Assembly: GCA_036642795.1 (NCBI GenBank)
Contig: JAVXTH010000005.1
Span: forward strand, 14,747-78,746
DNA length: 64,000 nt
Direction of reading: 5' to 3'
Origin: JAVXTH01 sp036642795
Lineage (GTDB): Bacteria; Bacillota_I; Bacilli_A; Erysipelotrichales; Erysipelotrichaceae
The position numbers and the translations under genes are program-made. The notes under the pieces are model-generated. The model saw only the letters and a program-made list of their open reading frames with translations, searched no databases and was not told the DNA's origin. Within the stretch, counting starts at the first letter, position 1; every line of letters begins with the position of its first letter. Of this stretch, positions 32,601-40,800 are shown piece by piece.

Positions 32601-32842
32601 GTGAAAGTATCTTCTTGACCTTAATTGGTTCCTTCACGGGTTGTGGCTTAGGTATCTTCCTCCATCGAATTATTATGAATTTAGCGGAATTAGATAATAT
32701 TATGTTTGGACGTAATATTGAACTTCTATCGTTCCTTTATTCGATTGTTATCACGATGGTCTTTGCGATTATTGTCAATTTAGTAATGCATCATACGCTT
32801 AAAAAGATACCGATGGTTGAATCCTTAAAATCGGTTGAATAA
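29603..32842 (+). CDS. FtsX-domain ABC permease with long extracytoplasmic coiled coil
   Basis: A ~1079-residue permease. A first membrane helix (about 17-38) is followed by a MacB-like periplasm-type domain. A Gln/Lys/Asp-rich helical region follows at about residues 265-520, with repeated patterns such as GEQKLKDAQ, GEAKLASGK and DGQNKINAGQ. The conserved FtsX segments then come: ~550-680 (FFFLVAALVCLTTMTRMVDEQRGTIGTFKALGYS), an amphipathic link, a helix near 715, and the final FtsX domain (~940-1075, ERLREIATIKVLGFYDKEV). The ATG at 29603 follows the ATPase stop by one base. Known relatives couple ATP hydrolysis to envelope events; the substrate is unknown. Confidence 0.9.
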   Translation: MKHTLLKDTFCEIKTSLGRFFSIFAIVAIGVAFFAGVKASAPDMKSTADHYYDEYNLMDLHLLSSVGFTKDDVEAIRNVKNVSGVDAGYSMDALTQVKTRQFTLKILSLPLDNLSKDNPDYINQANIVEGRLPKKANECLIEKGKAGDHFNLKIGDTLTLQSGNDDPIDKSLKINKFKIVGTTQTPYYLSYEKGSSLIGSGKVNNFIMIPKEAFAMEYFTEIDVSVKGADALNSYEDEYFDLINPVTKEVKQVAKERISIRKGELLAIAQKEIDKNRSLLEENRKKYQDGILEGENKLKDANALLISSANTIQSSRNDLESGEQKLKDAQATLDNSQAELNRNQADFNSKLPGLQTQRDSLQNQLDQATSGLPLAQAGLAQVNQALANPMLPQDQKDALLKKKADLEQNIATLTAAIPQLQGGIAQIDQGIASGKQAIQDGQNKINAGQNELNNQKENFLVTKKDALIKLQEGEAKLASGKVDYEKGVADLQREKIKGAEELQNAEEKINKAEKNIAKKINPKWYELDRKKHYSYMDYGGVANRMDAIAKIFPVFFFLVAALVCLTTMTRMVDEQRGTIGTFKALGYSKSAIAFKYIVYALSASLAGGLVGSVIGMIVFPLVIAGAWGIMYAVPALEITMHWELAMIAILLASAFTTLAAVVAVYADLIETPALLMRPKAPKNGKKIFLEKIPVIWKHFSFTQKVTARNIFRYKKRFLMTVIGISGCTALLLAGFGIRDSISQVANIQFKEIFKHDMILSFEPKSTIAQRDDFTHKLKKDDRFSSLMEVAQYNGLVNDGKEDKSVVIYSPKDSEEFYKFVDLRKRVNHEAVKLKKHGAVISEKLASDCGVDVGDKLAINSGDGIKSKVLITGIVENYVEHYVYMSDEAFKESFEITPKNNMIMANLKNPTEKIENQLGTYLIDFDEVNSVSFYAALFKNFNDMISSLGFVTFVLVISAGLLAFVVLYNLSTVNVSERLREIATIKVLGFYDKEVSAYVYRESIFLTLIGSFTGCGLGIFLHRIIMNLAELDNIMFGRNIELLSFLYSIVITMVFAIIVNLVMHHTLKKIPMVESLKSVE

Positions 32843-32843
32843 A

Positions 32844-32877
32844 AAAAGAGTCGAACATTAATTTGTTCGATTCTTTT
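32844..32877. terminator. Bidirectional terminator between FtsX permease and ECF gene
   Basis: AAAAGAGTCGAACA and TGTTCGATTCTTTT form a 14-bp stem with one G-U pair around a six-base loop. It overlaps the 3' end of the minus-strand gene. Confidence 0.9.
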
Positions 32878-33370
32878 CATATACCATATTGTGATCCTTT
32901 GCCACTTGGACGAATTTTTTAATACATAATAACGCAATTATCATTCCAATTGTGGATTGTAGAATGTTTTCAGGCACGCCACTTAAAGCAACGAGCATGC
33001 TTGCTTTTAAATACCATTTCGCAAAGAAATAACCAACAACCATAATGATACTTCCAACAAAATAAGAAAGGTATTTTATTTTCTTAGGTAAACGGCGATA
33101 AAGGATTGAAATCACAATCGCTTCAAAGCCTTTAATCAATAAGGTGAAGAGAATATAGTGAGGATAGCCCCCAACTAAATCAGCCATCGCACTTCCTACT
33201 CCACCAATTAGGAAAGCTCCTAAAGGCGAGGCAATGGAAGCAAATAACATAATCATTCCATCCCCTAAGTTCATATAACCATCGATGGCATTGGGTATCT
33301 TCACAAAGAAGGTAGATACAAAGACAACCGCAATTCCCATCCCATATATAACAATTTCGTTTCGTTTCAT
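32858..33370 (-). CDS. ECF transporter S component
   Basis: A 170-residue integral membrane protein, the substrate-binding S subunit of an energy-coupling-factor vitamin transporter. Six hydrophobic segments are visible. The family signature is NLGDGMIMLFASIASPLGAFLIGGVGSAMADLVGGYPHYILFTLLIKGFEA. It would work with an EcfA/EcfA'/EcfT module encoded elsewhere. Ligand could be a riboflavin-, pantothenate- or hydroxymethylpyrimidine-like compound; sequence alone does not decide. It is eight bases downstream of the MATE gene and has a good AGGAGG. Confidence 0.85.
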   Translation of the reverse strand: MKRNEIVIYGMGIAVVFVSTFFVKIPNAIDGYMNLGDGMIMLFASIASPLGAFLIGGVGSAMADLVGGYPHYILFTLLIKGFEAIVISILYRRLPKKIKYLSYFVGSIIMVVGYFFAKWYLKASMLVALSGVPENILQSTIGMIIALLCIKKFVQVAKDHNMVYEKNRTN

Positions 33371-33378
33371 GCTTCCTC

Positions 33379-34728
33379 CTATAGGGAATATTTATGTAAC
33401 CAATTTCCTTTTTTAAAATACCAATAAATACAAATCGTACTAGCAATCCATGTGATTGGATAACCAGCAAAGACAACCGCAATATTATGGAAGAATGGCA
33501 TGGCCATATAAATCCACAAAATTCTTAAGATACACCAATTAGCTACCATGATGATCATCGGTACCATCGTAATTCCTGCTCCTCTTAACACACCACTTAA
33601 CACATGTGAAATCGATAAGAAGAGATAACCCGGTAATAAGACTTTCATCATTGTGAGTCCATAGTAAATGACTCGCTCATCTTTACTAAAGATACGAATT
33701 AAATTATCGCCTAGTAACCATACAACAAGAGAACCAATTAAAATGGTAACACAAGCCATTTTCAAACATGTTTTAATTCCTTGTTTCACTCTTTCATATT
33801 CTTGAGCCCCCATATTTTGTCCCGTAAAAGTTGTGATTGCCATCGCAAAAGACATGATAGGCAAGATGATGAATCCATCAATCTTAATGTAAGCACTTGT
33901 CCCTGCCATTGCATAGGAACCAAAGCTATTAATATTAACTTGAACAATTAAGTTCGAAAAAGAGATAATACCATTTTGAATCCCACTTGGCAAACCTAAT
34001 CGAATCATCTTTTTAAATAATTCAAAATCAATCTTAATATCTTTTATAACCAATTGATAACTTTCCTTTGTCTTAAGCAATAGAATCATAATTAAAATTG
34101 CTGAACATACTTGAGCGATTAACGTTGCCCAAGCAACACCAGCAATTCCCATTTTAAATTCTACGACAAATAATAAATCTAAGCCAATGTTAAGGATACT
34201 AGAAATCATTAAGAAATACAAAGGATTTTTAGAATCACCAACAGCTTGTAAGATACCAGCTGCCATATTATAAAGGGTAACAGCTAACACACCACCAAAA
34301 TAAATTCTTAGATATAAAACCGCATCTTCCATAATGGTAGAAGGAACACCACTCCATTTTAATATAAAAGGGGAGAAGATTAAACCTAGGATGGTTAAGA
34401 TAATACCTGCCACAAGGGTTAAAGCAATTGCGGTATGAATGGAGCGATGTAGATTCTCTTTATCTTTGGCCCCATAATAACGAGAAATGATGACGCCGGC
34501 ACCTGTGGATAGTCCCATAAAGAAACTAACCAATAAATTGATAATCGGATTACTTGAACCAACCGCAGCAAGCGCATTGGCACCAATATAATTACCTACT
34601 ACCATACTATCAACCGTATTATATAGCTGCTGGAAAAGATTACCTAATAATAAAGGAATCGAGAAGAAAAGAATTTGTTTCCATATAGTTCCACTGCTCA
34701 TTAATCCTTTCTCTTTCACATCACTCAC
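33379..34728 (-). CDS. MATE family efflux transporter
   Basis: A ~449-residue multidrug and toxin extrusion-type antiporter with 12 membrane segments in two homologous halves. Signatures are FSIPLLLGNLFQQLYNTVDSMVVGNYIGANALAAVG near the N-terminus and GLPSGIQNGIISFSNLIVQ at the start of the second half. A start at the ATG at 34737 would overlap the AAAGGG ribosome-binding site, so the GTG at 34728 is preferred, though uncertain. It probably exports drugs or metabolites using sodium or protons. It is co-transcribed with the ECF S gene. Confidence 0.9.
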   Translation of the reverse strand: MSDVKEKGLMSSGTIWKQILFFSIPLLLGNLFQQLYNTVDSMVVGNYIGANALAAVGSSNPIINLLVSFFMGLSTGAGVIISRYYGAKDKENLHRSIHTAIALTLVAGIILTILGLIFSPFILKWSGVPSTIMEDAVLYLRIYFGGVLAVTLYNMAAGILQAVGDSKNPLYFLMISSILNIGLDLLFVVEFKMGIAGVAWATLIAQVCSAILIMILLLKTKESYQLVIKDIKIDFELFKKMIRLGLPSGIQNGIISFSNLIVQVNINSFGSYAMAGTSAYIKIDGFIILPIMSFAMAITTFTGQNMGAQEYERVKQGIKTCLKMACVTILIGSLVVWLLGDNLIRIFSKDERVIYYGLTMMKVLLPGYLFLSISHVLSGVLRGAGITMVPMIIMVANWCILRILWIYMAMPFFHNIAVVFAGYPITWIASTICIYWYFKKGNWLHKYSL

Positions 34729-34841
34729 TCGTCTCATCCCTTTCTACATTAACTTTAATTATACTACCAAAATCAGTGGATATCTATGCTTATAAGTCGT
34801 TGATTTCATTTTTTAAACAATTCTTCTGGTAATCTTTAAAA

Positions 34842-34854
34842 TATAATATATAAT
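34842..34854 (+). promoter_or_regulatory. Overlapping TATAAT boxes before EamA gene
   Basis: Two TATAAT hexamers (34842-34847 and 34849-34854) lie 31-43 bases before the GTG start. No strong -35 is seen. Confidence 0.4.
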
Positions 34855-34884
34855 GAATGAATACGAAATAAAAGGAGAATTAAT

Positions 34885-35778
34885 GTGAAATCTAAAGGGA
34901 TGATTTATACGATATGTTCTGCTATTCTATTTGGAATGGCACCACTATTAGCAATGAAAGTTTATGATTTAGGAGGAACGCCAATTACGGTTGTTTTCTT
35001 ACGTTCTTTTTTAATTATCCCAATTTTATATATTCTAATGAAAAAAGATAAACAAGTTTTTAAAGTTACCCGCCATGATTTAAAAAACATTGCGCTAATC
35101 GCAATTCTTGGTTCAGGTCTTACTACGATTATGTTATTTACTTCTTATCAATATATCGATGTTGGAACGGCAACGACGTTACATTTTCTTTATCCAATCT
35201 TTGTAGCGGTATTATGTATTGTGGTTTATCATGAGAAATTAGATAAATTTAAAACGATTGCTTTGATCATAGCAATTGCAGGTATCTTATGTTTTATTGA
35301 TTTTAATAATCATGGTTCCATTCTTGGTATCTTTTTAGCTTTAGCTTCTTCCTTTACTTATGCTTTTTATATGGTTGAATTAGAAAAGAAGAAACTTACT
35401 AGAATGAATCCATATAAACTAAGTCTTTATATTGCTTTGTTTGTTGCCCTTGAAACCATTGTATATTCTCTCTTTGTACCTTCTATGTATTTAATCTTAC
35501 CACTTCAAGCTTATGGCTATATTTTCTTAATCGCAATTTGTACTTCTTTTTTAGGGGTTATTTTACTTCAAAAAGGAATCGCTTATTTAGGTTCCACAAC
35601 GGCTTCTATTTTTTGTTTATTTGAACCGATTACTTCCATTGTTACCGGAGTATTATTTTTAAATGAAAAATTAACATTTATTAAAGTGCTAGGGTGTGTT
35701 ATTATCTTAAGTGCTGTTGTAATCTTAGTTTATGCGAATAAACGAAGATCAATAGAATTGAAAAGCTTAGAATCATAA
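34885..35778 (+). CDS. EamA/DMT-family transporter
   Basis: A 297-residue, ten-helix drug/metabolite transporter with two EamA repeats (about 1-140 and 147-290). Typical patterns are FGMAPLLAMKVYDLGGTPITVVFLRSFLIIPILYIL and, ending each half, FLYPIFVAVLCIVVYHEKL and FEPITSIVTGVLFLNEKLTFIKVLGCVII. AAAGGAG at 34871-34877 is seven bases before the GTG at 34885. An ATG two bases earlier is followed at once by TGA, so GTG must be used. The substrate is unknown. Confidence 0.88.
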   Translation: MKSKGMIYTICSAILFGMAPLLAMKVYDLGGTPITVVFLRSFLIIPILYILMKKDKQVFKVTRHDLKNIALIAILGSGLTTIMLFTSYQYIDVGTATTLHFLYPIFVAVLCIVVYHEKLDKFKTIALIIAIAGILCFIDFNNHGSILGIFLALASSFTYAFYMVELEKKKLTRMNPYKLSLYIALFVALETIVYSLFVPSMYLILPLQAYGYIFLIAICTSFLGVILLQKGIAYLGSTTASIFCLFEPITSIVTGVLFLNEKLTFIKVLGCVIILSAVVILVYANKRRSIELKSLES

Positions 35779-35849
35779 ATAAATAAAAATGATTACATCC
35801 TCTTTATTTGGGAATAATACAAAGGATGGCATTTTAGGAGGAAATATCG

Positions 35850-36836
35850 ATGTTCACAAAAGAAATAGGAATCGATTTAGGCACAGCCAATATATTAATC
35901 TATGTAAGAGGCGAAGGAATTGTTATTGATGAACCTTCGGTTGTCGCAATGGATGCCAATACGAAAAAATGTTTAGCGGCAGGTAGCGAAGCGAAAGCGA
36001 TGTTAGGAAGAACACCAGGTAAGATCTTAGCCATTCGACCTTTAAAGGATGGTGTAATTGCGGATTATGAAATGACGGAAATGATGTTGGATTTCTTTTT
36101 GAAGAAGCTTGCAATCAAAGGGATGTTTTCACGTCCAACGATTTTAATTTGTTGTCCAACGAATATCACTTCAGTCGAACGGAATGCAATCCGTGATACG
36201 GCTTATCGTGCAGGCGCTAAAAAAGTCTATATTGAAGAAGAACCAAAAGTAGCAGCGATTGGTGCAGGCCTTGATATTGGGAAACCAAATGGTAGTATGA
36301 TCATTGATATTGGTGGCGGTACGAGTGATATTGCGGTGTTATCTTTGGGTGATATTGTAACTTCATTTTCAATGAAAGTTGCGGGCGATTTGATGGATGC
36401 GAATATCGTAAAGTACGTCAAAGAACATAAGAAACTTTTGATTGGTGAGCGCAGTGCAGAACAGATTAAAAAAACAATTGGAACGGCTTGGCGTGCAGAT
36501 CCTAATATCAGTATGGAAATTAGTGGTCGTGATTTAATCAGTGGACTACCAAACACCGTTACGATTAACAGTGTTGAAGTAGAGGCTAGTATTCACGATT
36601 GCTTGAACACAATTGTTCGTGGAGCAAAAACAGTCTTAGAACAAACACCACCAGAACTAGCTGCTGATATTATTACCCGTGGCATTGTAGTGAGTGGTGG
36701 AGGTGCTTTATTAAAAGGAATTGCTGATTTATTAAGAAGTGAATTAGGCGTTCCCGTATACATTAGTGAAAATCCTTTGTATTGTGTTGGTGAAGGTTGT
36801 GGCATTATGTTAGATAATCTTTCACTATTGAAATAA
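35850..36836 (+). CDS. mreB: MreB-family rod-shape actin homologue
   Basis: A 328-residue bacterial actin that forms membrane-associated filaments guiding lateral wall synthesis. Nucleotide-binding motifs are IGIDLGTANILIYVRGEGIVIDEPSVVA (phosphate 1), DIGGGTSDIAVLSLG (phosphate 2) and VVSGGGALLKGI (adenosine), with EEEPKVAAIGAGLDI between. mreC and mreD are absent next to it, so it may be an Mbl or MreBH-type paralogue rather than the operon copy. TTAGGAGG precedes the start. Confidence 0.92.
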   Translation: MFTKEIGIDLGTANILIYVRGEGIVIDEPSVVAMDANTKKCLAAGSEAKAMLGRTPGKILAIRPLKDGVIADYEMTEMMLDFFLKKLAIKGMFSRPTILICCPTNITSVERNAIRDTAYRAGAKKVYIEEEPKVAAIGAGLDIGKPNGSMIIDIGGGTSDIAVLSLGDIVTSFSMKVAGDLMDANIVKYVKEHKKLLIGERSAEQIKKTIGTAWRADPNISMEISGRDLISGLPNTVTINSVEVEASIHDCLNTIVRGAKTVLEQTPPELAADIITRGIVVSGGGALLKGIADLLRSELGVPVYISENPLYCVGEGCGIMLDNLSLLK

Positions 36837-36870
36837 ATAAGGAATCGACGAACTTAAATGTGAGACTTTG

Positions 36871-36898
36871 TTGAAATGAAAAGGTTATATGTTATAAT
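36871..36898 (+). promoter_or_regulatory. Promoter for tRNA-Arg(CCG)
   Basis: TTGAAA (36871-36876), 16 bases, TATAAT (36893-36898) with TGt before it; the tRNA starts 35 bases later. Confidence 0.65.
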
Positions 36899-36932
36899 AT
36901 GAATTGCAAGATTATTATTTTGTATATAACAT

Positions 36933-37009
36933 GTGCCTATGGCGCAAATGGATAGCGCATTTGATTCCGATTCAAAAGGCTGCAGGTTCGAGTCCTGTTA
37001 GGCACGCCA
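36933..37009 (+). tRNA. tRNA-Arg (anticodon CCG)
   Basis: The acceptor GTGCCTA pairs with TAGGCAC; discriminator G and an encoded CCA follow. The D-arm has GCGC stems with GG in the loop. The anticodon arm TTTGA-TTCCGAT-TCAAA gives CCG, reading CGG. The T-arm contains GGTTCGAGTCC. Confidence 0.95.
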
Positions 37010-37020
37010 AAGTAAGACTT

Positions 37021-37043
37021 GAGTTCCTTCGGGAACTTTTTTT
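37021..37043 (+). terminator. Terminator after tRNA-Arg(CCG)
   Basis: AGTTCC, tetraloop TTCG, GGAACT, then seven T. Confidence 0.9.
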
Positions 37044-37168
37044 CTTTAAAAACCATTTTTAAAGAAGGATGCCACCAAAAATACATCCATAATATTATGT
37101 ATTTGATATAATAATCAAATAAACTCAAAATGATAACAAAAAATAACAAATCTTTCCTTTAAAATGTG

Positions 37169-37265
37169 TTTACGTTCGGTAGGGTAAATGGTATAATAAT
37201 CCTGCTGCTTGAAGCATAGACAAAGATAATATCCATATTTTAAAAAATACGTGGAACGTTTTTTT
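37169..37265 (+). other. Promoter and short hairpin unit between the tRNA-Arg genes
   Basis: TTTACG (37169-37174), 17 bases, TATAAT (37192-37197) form a fair promoter. About 60 bases on, an A run, ACGT, GGA, ACGT and a T run (37242-37265) make a weak terminator-like hairpin. The unit is either a leader of tRNA-Arg(CCT), which starts at 37334, or a short RNA. The rest of 37044-37333 is AT-rich with no gene seen. Confidence 0.35.
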
Positions 37266-37333
37266 CTAAGCGAATTGCTGAAAGGATTAAATTATAAATT
37301 AGTTTAATGAAAGCAGCTAGCAAGCATTGATTT

Positions 37334-37408
37334 CTGTCTATAGTATAACGGATAGTACGAGCCCCTCCTAAGGGTTAGATTCAGGTTCAATCCCTGATAG
37401 GCAGGCCA
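37334..37408 (+). tRNA. tRNA-Arg (anticodon CCT)
   Basis: CTGTCTA pairs with TAGGCAG (one G-U pair); discriminator G and CCA follow. The anticodon arm AGCCC-CTCCTAA-GGGTT gives CCT, reading AGG. The T-arm is TCAGG-TTCAATC-CCTGA. The acceptor starts with C, unusual but paired. Confidence 0.92.
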
Positions 37409-37469
37409 ATTAAAAAATACTATTTAAGAAAGGTTCAACCATCAACTTAAATAGTTATTAGTAATCTTT

Positions 37470-37498
37470 AAAGTCGACTTCCTAAGTGCGACTTTTTT
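37470..37498 (+). terminator. Terminator after tRNA-Arg(CCT)
   Basis: AAAGTCGACTT and AAGTGCGACTTT (bulged G) with a three-base loop, followed by six T. A separate inverted repeat ACTATTTAAG/CTTAAATAGT lies at 37419-37455, just after the tRNA. Confidence 0.82.
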
Positions 37499-37603
37499 AT
37501 ATTCATTTTAGATAAAAGTTAATCCATTCAATCCACATATTTTAAAAAAAATAGTAAATTATTGTTCTTTCTTAGTTTAAATACGCTAAAATCGGTATTT
37601 TGT

Positions 37604-37631
37604 TTGACATTAAAGCTATCAGTACTATAAT
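37604..37631 (+). promoter_or_regulatory. Strong sigma-A promoter for the c-di-GMP/phosphorelay operon
   Basis: Consensus TTGACA (37604-37609), 16 bases, TATAAT (37626-37631). It lies about 200 bases before the first start codon, leaving a long leader. Confidence 0.75.
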
Positions 37632-37639
37632 TTAACTAT

Positions 37640-37839
37640 AAGTAAATATTCATGTATTAAAGAATAATACAGATTATTGATTAAATTAAAAATTAATTAA
37701 TTTTTAATTTGTTTCAAATAAAATAAATGAAACACAAAGATTAAATCACAACTATGATGATTATGGGTAATCATACGTTAGAAATTAAGTTTAAATCTTG
37801 TAGACATGAGTTTAATAAATAAACTAAGGATGTGTATAT
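37640..37839 (+). promoter_or_regulatory. Long structured 5' leader of c-di-GMP operon
   Basis: About 200 AT-rich bases with three stem-loops in series: a perfect 28-base palindrome (37683-37710), GTTTCA/TGAAAC (37711-37716 and 37728-37733), and ATGATTA-TGGG-TAATCAT (37757-37774). It does not show the GEMM (c-di-GMP-I) or c-di-GMP-II riboswitch motifs that I know. AAGGATG near the end serves as ribosome-binding site. Confidence 0.5.
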
Positions 37840-40800
37840 ATGATTGCTTATAAAACGATTTTAGTAGTAGATGATAGCGATTTGAATCGTACCATTTTAA
37901 CTAAAATTCTATCGGAAGAGTATTTGGTGATGGAAGCTCGAAATGGTGAGGAAGCCCTCGCTGTTTTAAACGAACATCTTGAACAAATATCCGCGTTGAT
38001 GCTTGATTTAGTTATGCCAATCATGAATGGTTATGAAGTCTTACAAAAGATTCAAAATGATTCAAAATTTAGTAATCTTCCCATTATTGTCACAACCGAT
38101 AATAATAACTCGGAAGTTGAAATTAAAGCATTGACCTTAGGTGCTTGGGATTTCGTTTCAAAGCCATATAATCCAAAGATTATTATGTTCCGTTTAAAAA
38201 ATGTAATTGATCGTAGTCAATTATCGGCATTAAAAGAATTAGAATATTTAAATGATTATGATGCGTTAACGGGTATTTATAATAAGAAGAAATTCTATGA
38301 AATGACGCGTAAAATGTTGGATGAAAATCCGGATATCGAATTTGTTTTTTTACGTTTTGATGTTGACCGTTTCCAATTAATTAATTCTTTCTTTGGCACA
38401 AAGGAAGGCGATAAATTACTTATCTATATTGCCCATGAAATGGCACGGGATGCGAAACGTAGCCCAATGGCAACTTACGGTAGAATTGAATCCGATATCG
38501 TTTCTTTCTGTATACCATTTCAAAAAGAAATGGTTGAGGAAATAGTAAAGACATCGAAGCATACCCTAGCGAAATATAATCCCAATTATGATATTGTTCC
38601 ATCGATTGGTTTGTATGTAATCGATGATCCAAGTATCCCAGTTGAAGAAATGTATAATCGATCAACCTTAGCTGCTAAGACATGTAAGGGTAACTACGTT
38701 GATTTCTATGCTTACTATGATGAAAGCATGAGTGTCGCATTGAATAAAGAACAAGCGATTACCAATGAAATGAATTATGCTTTAGAGAATCATCAATTTG
38801 TGATTTACCTACAACCACAATATAATATAAGAACGAATTCACCAAGTGGGGCTGAAGCTTTGGTTCGCTGGATTCATCCAACCAAAGGAATTATTTCGCC
38901 CAATGAATTTATTCCGGTTTTTGAGCGGAATGGCTTTATCACAAAATTAGATTATTATGTTTGGGAACAAGCATGTATTTATTTAAGTAAATGGGTGAAA
39001 CAAGGTATTAAACCTTATCCGGTTTCTGTGAATGTATCACGAGTTAACATTTATAATCCTAAATTAGTTGAAACGATGATGGAATTAGTAAATCGTTATC
39101 AATTAGAACCAGCTTTACTAAAACTAGAATTCACTGAAAGTGCTTATACCGATAATCCAATCGCAATGAAAAAAACAATGAAAGAACTACAAACAAAAGG
39201 CTTCCAAGTTATGATGGATGATTTTGGTAGTGGTTATTCTTCCTTAAGTTTATTAAAAGATATTGAAATTGACATTTTAAAAATCGATATGCGTTTTCTA
39301 TCAGGAACGGATATTCCAGGCCGGGGAGAAAATATCATCGCTTCGGTTATTCGAATGTCAAAATGGTTAAATATTCCAGTTATTGTTGAAGGGGCAGAAA
39401 CCAGTGAACAAGTCAATTTACTAAGAAGTGTCGGTTGTGATTATGTTCAAGGTTTTTACTTTGCACAACCAATGCCAGTAATTGAATATGAGAAACAGTA
39501 TCTACATATGAATCAAAAGGATGATAAGGCAAACAAACCAACCTTTGAGAATTATAAATACGATGATTTATTTGCTTTGCATAATGATATGAAATTATTA
39601 TTTGATAATTCACTCAATGCCGTGGCTATTTATGAATTTGATGATCAAAGTCTAGAACTTATCCGTGTAAATGATGCTTATTATTCATTATTTGGTCATG
39701 TTGATCTATTATCCAAAGATAATTGTCTTGATAATACCGTGAAGAAGGAATATCGTACCCATTTATTAAATAGTTTTAAAACTTGTTCAAAGACACATAA
39801 AACCGTTGAATGCGATTATATGCGAAAACGTAACATTGGAGATGATCTTTGGGTTCATATAACGATTAATTATGTTACCGAGGTTGGTAATCGAAGCATT
39901 CTGATTGGTGAATTAAGAGATATTACGATGCGACGTGAATTAAATAGTGAATTACGTAAATATCGTGAAGAATTGCTTTCTAATGGTAATGATAATCGCA
40001 CCATTCTGATTGTCGATGATGCTGCGATCAATCGAACGATTTTAAAGAATATATTAAAAGGACAATTTACTTTTCTTGAAGCAGGAAATGGGGAAGAAGC
40101 CATTACCGTATTGAAAGAGTGTGAAAACAAGGTAGATTTAATCCTGTTAGATATCAGTATGCCAGTTATGGATGGCAAGGAATTCTTACGTTATAAAAAC
40201 AACTTACCACAATTGGATGGAATCCCAGTTATTATCATAACGGCGGATGATAGTACCGAACAACAGGTCAGTACTTTTTCACTGGGCGCAAATGATTATC
40301 TGGTAAAACCATTTATCCCAGAAGTTGTGATTCGTCGTGTACAAAATATTCTTGAATCAAGTTTGCGTTTTAAAGAAATGGTAAAAGAATATAATAGTAT
40401 GTCCGAACAAGTAAAATTAGATTTAATGACCGGACTAATTAATCGTACGAGTATTGAAGCGATGATTGAACTTCGTTTGTTAAGTACTTCTTCTCCGTGT
40501 GTCATGATGATGGTGGATATTGATAATTTTAAGAAAATAAATGATACTTATGGCCATAGTTACGGCGATCAAGTGATTCGTCGCGTTGCCAATAAATTTC
40601 ATAAGTTCTTTAGAAAAGAAGATATTATTGCACGCATGGGTGGCGATGAATTTGCTATCTTTGTTGAAAACATCACGAATTTTAAAATGATTAAAGGTAA
40701 ATTAGATAAATTTTGTGAAAGTGTTAAAGATATAAAAGTGAATGGAATTAATACTGAAATTACCTGTTCCGTAGGCGTTGCTATTTCATCGAATAAGATC

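Noticed and set aside
36937..37149. Open frame of 70 codons on the minus strand ending in RTRTCSLLNRNQ-like sequence
   Set aside because: It is antisense to tRNA-Arg(CCG); this sequence pattern is a well-known artefact of translating tRNA genes.
36933..37408. Two adjacent tRNA-Arg genes as borders of a genomic island
   Set aside because: Only about 325 bases lie between them, with no integrase or repeat of the tRNA end.
37640..37839. GEMM-type c-di-GMP riboswitch
   Set aside because: The conserved GEMM core and tetraloop-receptor sequences are not present.
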